Shown piece after piece: positions 24,609 through 32,802 of a stretch of DNA of 64,000 nt; the first letter of the stretch is position 1, and each line of letters opens with the position of its first letter. Origin of the DNA: Acidobacteriota bacterium (lineage in GTDB: Bacteria; Acidobacteriota; Blastocatellia; UBA7656); NCBI GenBank assembly GCA_016201275.1, contig JACQDB010000138.1, positions 62,001 to 126,000 on the forward strand, written 5' to 3'. Made by a program: the position numbers and the translations under genes. The notes beneath the pieces were generated by a model that did not search any database, had not been told where the DNA came from, and worked only from the letters and a program-made list of their open reading frames with translations.

Positions 24609-25856
24609 ATGCCAACAACTGACACATTGATAACCGATCCGCAATTGGATACCCGGCTAGAGGCCGAGCGCGTCGCGCAGCGCATCCATCGCTCTATCGG
24701 TGGACTCACTGCCGACGACGCGCAACTCATCGTTGACTTTGGTGAAGACCTGAAAGCAATGATTGCCTCGACCGGCGCGGTCAGCGACCCGTTGCTGCCG
24801 GAATTGTCTTCGGCGCGACCCGCCGAAGCGCACACCGTTTTGCTGACAGAGATTGAGCGCACCTTTACCGAGACGGTGTACCGTCTGAATCAAGTTCCGA
24901 ATAAAACACGCATCGCCTTACTTCGCCTGCTCGGCGTTGAACTGCGCCCGGCGGTTGCCGCCACAACGACACTGCAATTTACCAAGACCGCTGACTTCTT
25001 AAATATCGAAGTGACTGTTCCGGCAGGCTCTGAGGTGATGACCGAAGACCGGCGGATTCGCGTCGCCACAGTCGAAGACCTGGTGATCGCCGCAGGCGTT
25101 GCCAGTGGCACGGTGCAGGGGCGAGCGACGGACGAAGGCGATATCGGCATCATCAAGCCGAACTCGCTTGGCCTCTTGATTGACAGCATCGCCGGGATAG
25201 CCAGCGTTACCAATACGACGAACCTGACCGGCGGCAGCAATGCCGAGTCGGTTGACCAGGGCAAAATTCGCGCCCGCGAAGAGATGCGGATCGGCGAACA
25301 CCTCGGCTCGGTTGATGACTTTGAAACCTGGCTCTATTTCGAGGTCTTACGGCGCAAGGGGCGCATCACCGGCTTTGAAGGCTATCTGTCGGATTTCTCA
25401 TTGGCGGCGCTGGGCTACACCGTGCTGGTCGTGCAGGGAGCCGACGGGCTTGCGCCGACCGAGCAGACCCTGAGTGATGTTTCAGCCGTCGTCAACCAGC
25501 GCCACGTTGCCGGACTCGTCGTCAGCGTCAGGCCGCCGATCTATAAAGAGTTTTCGATTACTGCGAATGTGAAGATCACGCAGGGGCAATCGCCAACCAC
25601 GCTCATCAACAAAGCGAAGGCGAATCTGGCGGCGTTCTACGACCCGCTGACCTTCCCCTTCGGCCCGGAATGGACAAAGCGCTATTTGTCCGTGAGTGAC
25701 GTAATCGGGCGCATTGAAGCTGCATCACCGCAGGGCATATCAGTGTTGATTGATTCGGTGACTTTCGTGATTGATGGTGAAGATTTCAAGAGCGATGTGT
25801 TTTTGAATATTGGCGAAATGCCGAGTCTGCAAACGGTAACGCTGACGGTCGTGTAG
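24609..25856 (+). CDS. Baseplate assembly protein, gpJ / gp6-like
   Basis: The 415-aa wedge protein. The central part has TVPAGSEVMTEDRRIRVATVEDLVIAAG, then GDIGIIKPNSLGLLIDSIAGI and NTTNLTGGSNAES, the hallmark of the baseplate J-like family. RAREEMRIGEHLGSVDDFE and SVRPPIYKEFSITANVKI also fit. Follows gp25-like and precedes gpI-like, the canonical order. Confidence 0.95.
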   Translation: MPTTDTLITDPQLDTRLEAERVAQRIHRSIGGLTADDAQLIVDFGEDLKAMIASTGAVSDPLLPELSSARPAEAHTVLLTEIERTFTETVYRLNQVPNKTRIALLRLLGVELRPAVAATTTLQFTKTADFLNIEVTVPAGSEVMTEDRRIRVATVEDLVIAAGVASGTVQGRATDEGDIGIIKPNSLGLLIDSIAGIASVTNTTNLTGGSNAESVDQGKIRAREEMRIGEHLGSVDDFETWLYFEVLRRKGRITGFEGYLSDFSLAALGYTVLVVQGADGLAPTEQTLSDVSAVVNQRHVAGLVVSVRPPIYKEFSITANVKITQGQSPTTLINKAKANLAAFYDPLTFPFGPEWTKRYLSVSDVIGRIEAASPQGISVLIDSVTFVIDGEDFKSDVFLNIGEMPSLQTVTLTVV

Positions 25857-25857
25857 T

Positions 25858-25878
25858 TTGCCGCACGTTGCGGCAAAG
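25858..25878. repeat. Intergenic hairpin repeat, copy 3
   Basis: TTTGCCGCA-CGT-TGCGGCAAA, 9-bp perfect stem with a 3-nt loop, just after the gpJ-like stop and 10 bases before the next ATG. Confidence 0.8.
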
Positions 25879-25888
25879 CCTGAAAATC

Positions 25889-26590
25889 ATGCCACTCTAC
25901 GGTGAACTTTTATATTCAGAAGGTGGAGACAACACGGCGTTCTTTCTCAAGCGCCTTGTTGAATCTTTGCCCGCGCCCTATAGACCACCAGAGACCCGCG
26001 ATTTCCTTGAACGCTTCCTGCAACCTTCGGCTGAAGACCTGGCGAGAGTCAATCAGACGATTGACCTGCTCGATGCTTATGTGCTGCCCGAAAGCGCGCC
26101 CGAAGAGTGGGTGAGCTGGATGCTGACGGAGTGGATGGGCTGGACGCTTGTCCCGGACGGCTATCCGCTTTCACGCAAGCGCCGGCTGCTCAGGAATCTC
26201 TATCTGCATTATGAGCGCCGCTACACCGTGCGCGGCGTGCGGGAGCTGCTTCGCGAGTTCGGCATTGTCGCCCAGGTCTATGACCGGCCAATTTACACCG
26301 GCGGCTACTACGGCACGTATGGCAGCCGTGCGCCCCTGCGCGTTCGCGTTCGCGTGCTCTATTACGAGCCGTTTTCTTCGCCGCGTCGTGTCTATACCGG
26401 CGGCTACATCGGCGGGCGCGGCACCTACGCCTACACCACGCCGCAAATTATCACTGATCAATTCGTGATGGATTTAATTCACTGGTCGAGAGCGGCGGGC
26501 GTTGAGTATCTCGTGGAGTTCGTCACCAACTCGCAGCAATTCCTTTTGACCGACACCATCAATGACGATGATGAAATCATTATCAACTGA
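25889..26590 (+). CDS. Tail protein, gpI-like
   Basis: 233 aa from ATG 25,889. An in-frame TTG at 25,868 lies inside the hairpin and is rejected. SLPAPYRPPETRDFLERFLQPSAEDLARVNQTIDLLDAY...WMLTEWMGWTL...LSRKRRLLRNLYLHYERRYTVRGVRELL is the gpI tail-protein pattern; the stretches are separated here by other residues. A Gly/Tyr/Arg-rich strip (about 137-185) follows. It links the baseplate to the fibres. Confidence 0.85.
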   Translation: MPLYGELLYSEGGDNTAFFLKRLVESLPAPYRPPETRDFLERFLQPSAEDLARVNQTIDLLDAYVLPESAPEEWVSWMLTEWMGWTLVPDGYPLSRKRRLLRNLYLHYERRYTVRGVRELLREFGIVAQVYDRPIYTGGYYGTYGSRAPLRVRVRVLYYEPFSSPRRVYTGGYIGGRGTYAYTTPQIITDQFVMDLIHWSRAAGVEYLVEFVTNSQQFLLTDTINDDDEIIIN

Positions 26591-26596
26591 GGCAAC

Positions 26597-29446
26597 ATGG
26601 CAGACCACTATAAAGTAACGCCTAAAGGCACAATTGACGAAGCGAACGATGCGTTCGTCGAGATAAAAGAAACCGACATTGCCGAAGTCGGGCAGGCGGC
26701 AATGGCGGGCGATGCCGCTACCATTGACGATTTCATCATCAAGCCCGGCGGCGAGATTGTCTCGGAAGGCGGTGACTTTCAGCTCGCCGGTGGCCTCAAT
26801 ATCAACATCTACAAGCCGCTGCGCTGCTGGCGCGGCACGGACGGCAAGCAGTTCTCCGACTTCGACCCGGCGGTCAAGACCCTCACGCTTGCGCCCGCCG
26901 ACTCCACCAACCCGCGCATAGACCTGATCTACGCCCTGCTCACGGAAGACGCCGACGCCGGGCAGGAGACCCGCCACGCCAAAAAAGACCCGGCGGATGC
27001 CGATTCCGCCGAAGCCGATGTCTCGGTCTATACCGAAAAGCGCAACACGCTTTCAATCAACAAAGTCACCGGCACGCCCGCGACGAGTCCGGCAGTTCCG
27101 GCGTTACCCGCCAACTCTGCGCCGCTCTATTACGTCATCGTGCCAACCGGCGCAACCGTGCTGACCGGCGACAACATCATTGACGCGCGCCACAACTTCG
27201 ACACGCTCGAAGAGGTCAACGAGCGGCTGGCGATTCTCGAAGGCATCGTCAACACCCTGCAACAGCAGAAGCACCATCATAAGGCCGGTGAGGTGGACAT
27301 CGAAGCGGGCGCCGGGCGGTTTGCCGGACTGACCGAACAGCAGGCGTGGAACCTGCTCGGCAGTCAGTCGGACGGCAAACAGAACGACCCCATCGTTCGC
27401 CCGGAAATTCTGACCCCGGAACTTGCGCCGTACACCTACGTGGGCAGCAACGCCTGCGCGGGCAAGCTGGGGTCTGCCGGTGACACCGAAAGCGGCACGC
27501 CGGTCGTGGATATGCCGGTTGGCCGACAGGTGAGTTTTTTTGGCGGCGCGGTGCAGACGCTGACCCCGAATCTGTTTCCGGCGCAGGTTGCGGGCATCAA
27601 TCTGCTGGCGAGATTTTTTAACAAGAACGTCAATCAGGCGACCAACTCGTTTGCCAATTCCCTCAACCTGTCGCTCGCCTCCATCTCGGCCATTCAATCG
27701 GATGGCGGCGGGGCGTTTGAGTTGCAAGGCTACGCGTTGCCGGTCAATCGCTTCAAGAATTGGGCAGGCCAGGTGTTGACCTGCGCCTTCAGTGCGACAA
27801 AGATCGTCGTCGCCGGCGGCGGCGCGGGACTGGGCGACGCGGCGTTCTACGAAGTGGATACCGTAGGCCAGACCGTGACGCAGCGCGTGTTGTCAGGCGA
27901 CGTGCCAAACGGCTACCTCAAAGCCGTGCTGCCGTGCGGCGATGGCGTCAATGTGATCGTCGCCCAGCGCCCGTCGGCGGTCAATAACAACGGCAAACTC
28001 GAATGGTTCAAGGTGAATATGTCAACGCTTGTGTCAGTGAAATTCACCGGCACGGCTCCAGGCTACACCGCTTCGGCTCCGGGCGACGTCAACAGCGATC
28101 ATGGGGTGATCGGCGATCTGGTGGCTCCGAATCTGCTGCTGATTCTGGTCAATGTCACGGGCGACATCGGCTACAGCGCCAACGCCATTGATAACGTGCT
28201 GTGGTTCTACCATGTGGATACCAACACGTTTGAATCATTTACGCCTGTCGGGCAAAATCCGCTTACCGGATTGAGCGCAACGACGGCGTTGCAGGACGTT
28301 GACCTGTGCTGCCTGGAATCGGGCAAGGCGCTGCTCGTGCGCGGGCGGCAGATTGCCACGCACGTCTTTGACACCGCCTCGCGCACCTGGACGAAGCTCA
28401 ACATCTCGAACCCGACATCCGACCTGTCGGCTGCCAATCCGAACGCCTTGCAAAATCTTTCAGTCTCGAATGTCAACGGGCGCGTGTTGCTGTCCTCGGC
28501 CTATAGCTCAATCTGGGAGTACACGCCGGGCGCGACGCCCAAGTGGGACAACCGCAATCTCAGCGAAGGACTGGGGGCAACCGGGCTGGGGCGCGGGGCG
28601 GCGGGGCTGGTCGGGCTGATCAGCGGCGGGCTGCCGGTTGGCGCGGGCTACCTGCTGGGCGGACTCGTCGGCAGCACCGCGAAAAAAGATATTTGGAAAT
28701 GGGGGCCGGGCGGCATCATTCAAGCGGCCTGTGGGCTGACGCTGGGCGCGGGAACCAATCAGGCGAGTTTCGTCATTGACGACGGCCAGCAACTCGGCTG
28801 GCAGGTGGCCAAGGTGATCGGCAACCCGATTGGCGTGAACCTGATCGCCGGTTCGATCAAGCTTGAAGTGTCGTTTGACAACGGCGCGTGGGCAGAAGTG
28901 ACGCGCGACGTGATCAACAGCATCGTCTCGGCAGGCAGCAATCCGGTCAGGCGCTGGCGCGTGACGCTCTTTGGCAGCGGCAGCAACAAGCCGTGCATCT
29001 CGAAACTCAATGAAAACTTTGAATCGGCAGCCGGTCCGGGATTCACCGAGCTGGTGCTGCGCTTCAACTACAACGCCAGCCTCGGTACGCGCTATCTGTA
29101 TGTTGATCGCACGGGCGTCGTGACGCTTGAAACCACCGCCGCGCCGTCCACGCCGGACAAGTGCCTGTTGATGAAAATCACGCCAAACGGCAGCAGCGCG
29201 CCAACCCCATTTGACTATCTGAATCGGAGATGGTTTCACATCAAGAAGACGACGACCAGGGCAAGCGGTTCAACCCCCGCCATCGCCAATGATCTGGCGG
29301 TGCTGCCGTCGTTCATCCGCGCTTATTTGAAGGAGTCGGACGGCACGCTGAAAGACAAGGCCGACCCGACAATCGCGTTCAACACCGCAATCGCCATCAC
29401 GCTCGCAAGCGACGGGCAGAGCTGCATACTGGAAATGGCTGGTTGA
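26597..29446 (+). CDS. Large tail fibre or receptor-binding protein with propeller-like centre
   Basis: 949 aa, directly after the gpI-like gene, where the main fibre is expected. Residues 1-210 resemble a baseplate attachment region with a predicted coiled coil (VNERLAILEGIVNTLQQQKHHH). From about 380 to 740 there are repeating beta segments with kelch-like spacing (KIVVAGGGAGLGDAAFYEVD, KALLVRGRQIATHVFDTASRTW, VLLSSAYSSIWEYTPG). The C-terminus is beta-rich. The kelch reading is tentative. Confidence 0.65.
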   Translation: MADHYKVTPKGTIDEANDAFVEIKETDIAEVGQAAMAGDAATIDDFIIKPGGEIVSEGGDFQLAGGLNINIYKPLRCWRGTDGKQFSDFDPAVKTLTLAPADSTNPRIDLIYALLTEDADAGQETRHAKKDPADADSAEADVSVYTEKRNTLSINKVTGTPATSPAVPALPANSAPLYYVIVPTGATVLTGDNIIDARHNFDTLEEVNERLAILEGIVNTLQQQKHHHKAGEVDIEAGAGRFAGLTEQQAWNLLGSQSDGKQNDPIVRPEILTPELAPYTYVGSNACAGKLGSAGDTESGTPVVDMPVGRQVSFFGGAVQTLTPNLFPAQVAGINLLARFFNKNVNQATNSFANSLNLSLASISAIQSDGGGAFELQGYALPVNRFKNWAGQVLTCAFSATKIVVAGGGAGLGDAAFYEVDTVGQTVTQRVLSGDVPNGYLKAVLPCGDGVNVIVAQRPSAVNNNGKLEWFKVNMSTLVSVKFTGTAPGYTASAPGDVNSDHGVIGDLVAPNLLLILVNVTGDIGYSANAIDNVLWFYHVDTNTFESFTPVGQNPLTGLSATTALQDVDLCCLESGKALLVRGRQIATHVFDTASRTWTKLNISNPTSDLSAANPNALQNLSVSNVNGRVLLSSAYSSIWEYTPGATPKWDNRNLSEGLGATGLGRGAAGLVGLISGGLPVGAGYLLGGLVGSTAKKDIWKWGPGGIIQAACGLTLGAGTNQASFVIDDGQQLGWQVAKVIGNPIGVNLIAGSIKLEVSFDNGAWAEVTRDVINSIVSAGSNPVRRWRVTLFGSGSNKPCISKLNENFESAAGPGFTELVLRFNYNASLGTRYLYVDRTGVVTLETTAAPSTPDKCLLMKITPNGSSAPTPFDYLNRRWFHIKKTTTRASGSTPAIANDLAVLPSFIRAYLKESDGTLKDKADPTIAFNTAIAITLASDGQSCILEMAG

Positions 29447-29450
29447 CACT

Positions 29451-29645
29451 ATGACACAAGAAGAGAATGAGCGCCGTATTGCTCTCATCTATAAGCGAAT
29501 TGAAGAGGGGCTTACGGACGAGGAAAGCATCGAACTGGAACAGCTTCAGCAAATCGCCGATGAAGCCGTTCATCCAATTCTACAGGCGCAGATTGACGCT
29601 CTTGAAGAGTTTAGAAAAGCGCACGGTATAAGCGACGACCTATAG
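29451..29645 (+). CDS. Small acidic helical protein (64 aa)
   Basis: Charged and helical throughout (ENERRIALIYKRIEEGLTDEES), with no membrane segment. It sits between the large fibre and the collagen-like fibres, where fibre chaperones are often found. That role is only inferred. Confidence 0.55.
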   Translation: MTQEENERRIALIYKRIEEGLTDEESIELEQLQQIADEAVHPILQAQIDALEEFRKAHGISDDL

Positions 29646-29663
29646 TTTCCTATCTAAACAATC

Positions 29664-30593
29664 ATGTCAATTCAACTGATCGAACCCGGCGAAGCGCTCG
29701 CCGTATGGCGCGAAAAGATCAACGCCACCTTTGAATTCCTCGCCGATTTTGCCGATGACCTGGAAGCCGGAGCCATTGGCGCACAGGGGCCACAAGGCTA
29801 TCAGGGGCCGCAGGGTGTCAACGGCGGCGTCCAGGGGCCGCAGGGCACACAGGGAGCGCGGGGTTATCAGGGGTCGCAGGGAGCAACCGGCGCGCAAGGC
29901 GCTCAGGGTACTCAAGGTGTTCAAGGTGTGCAGGGCGCGCAAGGTGTACAGGGCGCGCAAGGCGCATCCGGCGGCCTGCCCGGTCCGCAGGGCGCGCAGG
30001 GCAGTCAAGGCTCTCAAGGCGCACAGGGCAGTCAAGGTGCACAGGGCAGTCAAGGCACGGTCGGCGCACAGGGTAGTCAGGGGTCGCAAGGCCCGCAAGG
30101 GACGACCGGCACCGCGGCAACCGGTTATAAGACGACCTCAAGCGAGCCGTTCTCGCTTCCCGATATCGGGCAGTCGCGGCAGTTTCTTGTCGGCGCGGGC
30201 CTGGCCTACCTGCCCGGGGCGCGTCTTCGCGTGGCGGTCTCGACCGATTCCTCGAAATGGTTTGAAGGTCGCGTGACGGCCTACAACACCGCAACCGGCA
30301 GTATGACCGTTCTCTGCGACCTGTCGAGCGGCGGCGGTCAGAGCGGAACCTTTAATTCGTGGAACCTCAATCTCGCGGGCGAGCGCGGCGCTCAGGGCGC
30401 TCAGGGCGCGCAAGGCACGGTCGGCGCGCAGGGCAGTCAGGGACAACCCGGAGCACAAGGCGTGCAGGGCGCAGCAGGCGCAGCGGGCGCACAGGGCGCG
30501 CAAGGGCCGCAGGGAGCACAGGGCGCACAAGGCGCGCAGGGCAATATGGGATTCCAGGGGCCGCAGGGTGAGCCGGGAGCGCCCTGTCTATGA
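29664..30593 (+). CDS. Collagen-like fibre protein 1
   Basis: 309 aa. A non-collagen head of about 36 residues ([19 protein letters not shown]) is followed by G-X-Y triplets dominated by GAQ, GPQ and GSQ to about residue 150. A beta domain comes next (about 152-240, with [16 protein letters not shown] and [10 protein letters not shown]), then a second G-X-Y run to the end. Such proteins form triple-helical fibre shafts in phages. Paralogous to the next gene, which overlaps by ATGA. Confidence 0.88.
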   Translation: MSIQLIEPGEALAVWREKINATFEFLADFADDLEAGAIGAQGPQGYQGPQGVNGGVQGPQGTQGARGYQGSQGATGAQGAQGTQGVQGVQGAQGVQGAQGASGGLPGPQGAQGSQGSQGAQGSQGAQGSQGTVGAQGSQGSQGPQGTTGTAATGYKTTSSEPFSLPDIGQSRQFLVGAGLAYLPGARLRVAVSTDSSKWFEGRVTAYNTATGSMTVLCDLSSGGGQSGTFNSWNLNLAGERGAQGAQGAQGTVGAQGSQGQPGAQGVQGAAGAAGAQGAQGPQGAQGAQGAQGNMGFQGPQGEPGAPCL

Positions 30594-31513
30594 TTTCGAT
30601 AGATAAGCTGCAACCGGGCGATTCGCTGGAGAACCGCCGCCGAAAATTCAACGCCAACGCGCTGCATATCTACGCCGTTTTTCAGCAATTGCAACGCGGC
30701 GTGGACGCCGGGGTGATTCGCGGCCCACAGGGAGCGCGTGGTTATCAAGGTGCACAGGGCAGCAGCGCCGGCGCGCCGGGCAGTCAGGGGGCACAAGGCG
30801 CACAGGGTTTTACCGGCACAGTCGGCGCGCAAGGCAGTCAGGGCGTGCAAGGTGATCAGGGTTCGCAAGGTTCTGTCGGCGTTCAGGGTTCAACCGGCGC
30901 GCAAGGCGATCCGGGCGATCCCGGTCCGCAGGGCGCTCAGGGAGCGCCGGGCAATCCGGGTAACCCGGGAGCCGGCGGCGCAGTGGGCGCACCTGGAGCG
31001 CAGGGCGCACAAGGACAGCAAGGCGCACAAGGCACAGTCGGAGTACAGGGGGCGCAGGGCGGCGACTACGGCGCTACGTCGTCAAGCGCGGTTACGATTG
31101 GCACCGGCGCGAAGTCGTTTGCCGTAGTCAGCGGTCTGGCTTATACGGCGGGCACGCGCCTTCGCATCTCGTCGCTTGCCAACCCGACGACGCAGTATCT
31201 GGCCGGTCAGTTGGCAAGCTACGGCGGCGGCACGCTGAATGTAACCGTTGAGAAGGCTGTCGGCAGTGGCAGTTCCAGCGACTGGCAGATTGCGCTTGAT
31301 GGCGAGATCGGTCGGACTGGCACAACGGGAGTTCCGGGAGTACAGGGCGATGCGGGGCTGGAAGGCGCTCCCGGCGCGGCAGGCGCGCCGGGAGCGCCGG
31401 GCGATAGCCCACCGGGGCCAACCGGCAATTCGGGCGCGCAGGGCAATCCCGGGCCGAAAGGCTTTCGCGGCGTGCAGGGGACGCAAGGCGTTCAAGGAGC
31501 GCCGGGCTTTTAG
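30590..31513 (+). CDS. Collagen-like fibre protein 2
   Basis: 307 aa with the same architecture as its neighbour: a head ([25 protein letters not shown]-type start), a G-X-Y run, the beta domain ([17 protein letters not shown] ... [10 protein letters not shown]) and a terminal G-X-Y run. Tandem duplication is the simplest explanation. The pair could assemble as a heterotrimer or as alternative shaft segments. Confidence 0.88.
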   Translation: MISIDKLQPGDSLENRRRKFNANALHIYAVFQQLQRGVDAGVIRGPQGARGYQGAQGSSAGAPGSQGAQGAQGFTGTVGAQGSQGVQGDQGSQGSVGVQGSTGAQGDPGDPGPQGAQGAPGNPGNPGAGGAVGAPGAQGAQGQQGAQGTVGVQGAQGGDYGATSSSAVTIGTGAKSFAVVSGLAYTAGTRLRISSLANPTTQYLAGQLASYGGGTLNVTVEKAVGSGSSSDWQIALDGEIGRTGTTGVPGVQGDAGLEGAPGAAGAPGAPGDSPPGPTGNSGAQGNPGPKGFRGVQGTQGVQGAPGF

Positions 31514-31553
31514 CCAAAGGGCATAAGCTTTTTTTAGTTATCCAAATTATCTT

Positions 31554-32801
31554 ATGGCGCGAGTCTCAGTCTTTACCCCGACAAATAATCCAACTCATTT
31601 AGCCGAAGCCTACCAGTCGCTGAAGCAACAGAGTTTCACTGATTGGCAGTGGCTGCTGGTTACCAACGGCGGCCTAAAGCGCAGCGACCTGCCCGCCTTC
31701 AATGATTCGCGCGTGGTGATGTGCGATGCGCCGGAAGAGGCCGAGGGCAGGGTCGGTGCGCTCAAGAAATTCGCCTGCGGTCTGGCGAGTGGAAAATATT
31801 TGGTCGAGCTTGACCACGACGATCAGCTATTGCCCGAGGCGCTGGCAAAGGTCAAAGCGGCGTTCGACGAAAACCCGGATGTCGGCATGGTGTTTTCCAA
31901 CTGCGGCTATGTGCAGCAGGACAACTCCGCCTTCCCCTTTCGCGCCGATTACGGCTGGCAGTATCGCGAGCGCCGGGTCTTCGGCTTCCGCGTGATGGAG
32001 ACGCTGTCGCCTGCGCCGATTCCGCAGCATCTTTGCAAGATTCTGTTTGCGCCCGACCATCTGCGCGCTTATCGCAAATCGGTTTATACCGCGCTCGGTG
32101 GCCACGATGAATCGTTGCAGTTTGCCGACGATCACGATTTGACTTGCAGAATGTACCTGCACTCGAAGATTCATCATATAGACGATCTGCTTTATCTCTA
32201 TCGCGTGCATGGTGAAAACAACTGGCTGAAGAACGGCGAGTTGATCGAACAATTGCAGTGGCAGGTGTACGAGCGCTATGCCGAGCCGATGGCGCGCCGC
32301 TGGGCGTACGAGCTGGGGCTGCTCAAGATTGATCTGTGCAGCGGCGCGAGCCAGCCCGAAGGTTATCTGACGATTGACCGCCACGGCGCGGATATCGAAT
32401 GTGATTTGAACGCCCGCTGGCCTTTCGACGATAACAGTGTCGGCGTGATTCGGGCTGTAGATGCAATTGAGCATCTGTCTGACCCTGTTCACGTCTTCAA
32501 TGAAGCGCATCGAGTTTTAGAACATGGCGGATTTTTCTTGATAGAGGTTCCGTCAACAGATGGTCGTGGCTGGGCACAAGATCCAACCCATCGCAGCTTC
32601 TATAACTCGAACAGCTTTTGGTACTACACAAAACAAAGCCATCAACAATTTGTCCCTGAAATCAAGGCACGGTTTCAGGCATTGCAAATCAAAAACTACT
32701 TCCCGAATCAATTCTGCGAGTTCCACAACATTGTTTATACGAGGGCGCATCTGTTGGCTGTCAAAGACGGCCAGCGCTTTCATGGTGAATACGGCTTCTG
32801 A
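31554..32801 (+). CDS. Family 2 glycosyltransferase fused to a methyltransferase-like domain
   Basis: 415 aa. The N-terminal GT-A domain has VSVFTPTNNPTHLAEAYQSL at the start and DHDD at 87-90 as the metal and sugar-nucleotide site, then FADDHDLTCRM as the acceptor-side acidic motif. From about residue 255 the sequence turns to a class I methyltransferase-like domain (LLKIDLCSGASQPEGYLTID, AIEHLSDPVHVFNEAHRVL, GGFFLIEVPSTDG). It sits right after the two collagen-like fibres, so it may decorate virion fibres or host surface glycans; the target is inference. Confidence 0.88.
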   Translation: MARVSVFTPTNNPTHLAEAYQSLKQQSFTDWQWLLVTNGGLKRSDLPAFNDSRVVMCDAPEEAEGRVGALKKFACGLASGKYLVELDHDDQLLPEALAKVKAAFDENPDVGMVFSNCGYVQQDNSAFPFRADYGWQYRERRVFGFRVMETLSPAPIPQHLCKILFAPDHLRAYRKSVYTALGGHDESLQFADDHDLTCRMYLHSKIHHIDDLLYLYRVHGENNWLKNGELIEQLQWQVYERYAEPMARRWAYELGLLKIDLCSGASQPEGYLTIDRHGADIECDLNARWPFDDNSVGVIRAVDAIEHLSDPVHVFNEAHRVLEHGGFFLIEVPSTDGRGWAQDPTHRSFYNSNSFWYYTKQSHQQFVPEIKARFQALQIKNYFPNQFCEFHNIVYTRAHLLAVKDGQRFHGEYGF

Positions 32802-32802
32802 T

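Noticed and set aside
28508-29239. 243-aa reading frame on the minus strand
   Set aside because: Antisense to the large fibre gene, Arg/Ala/Pro-rich shadow with no motif or ribosome site.
29770-31510. CRISPR-like or tandem DNA repeats
   Set aside because: The repeats are codons for G-X-Y triplets in two open collagen-like genes; spacing is multiples of nine and there are no unique spacers.
32560-32802. Extended N-terminus for the fibre gene at 32,803
   Set aside because: The extra 81 codons overlap the glycosyltransferase in another frame and would bury the signal peptide.
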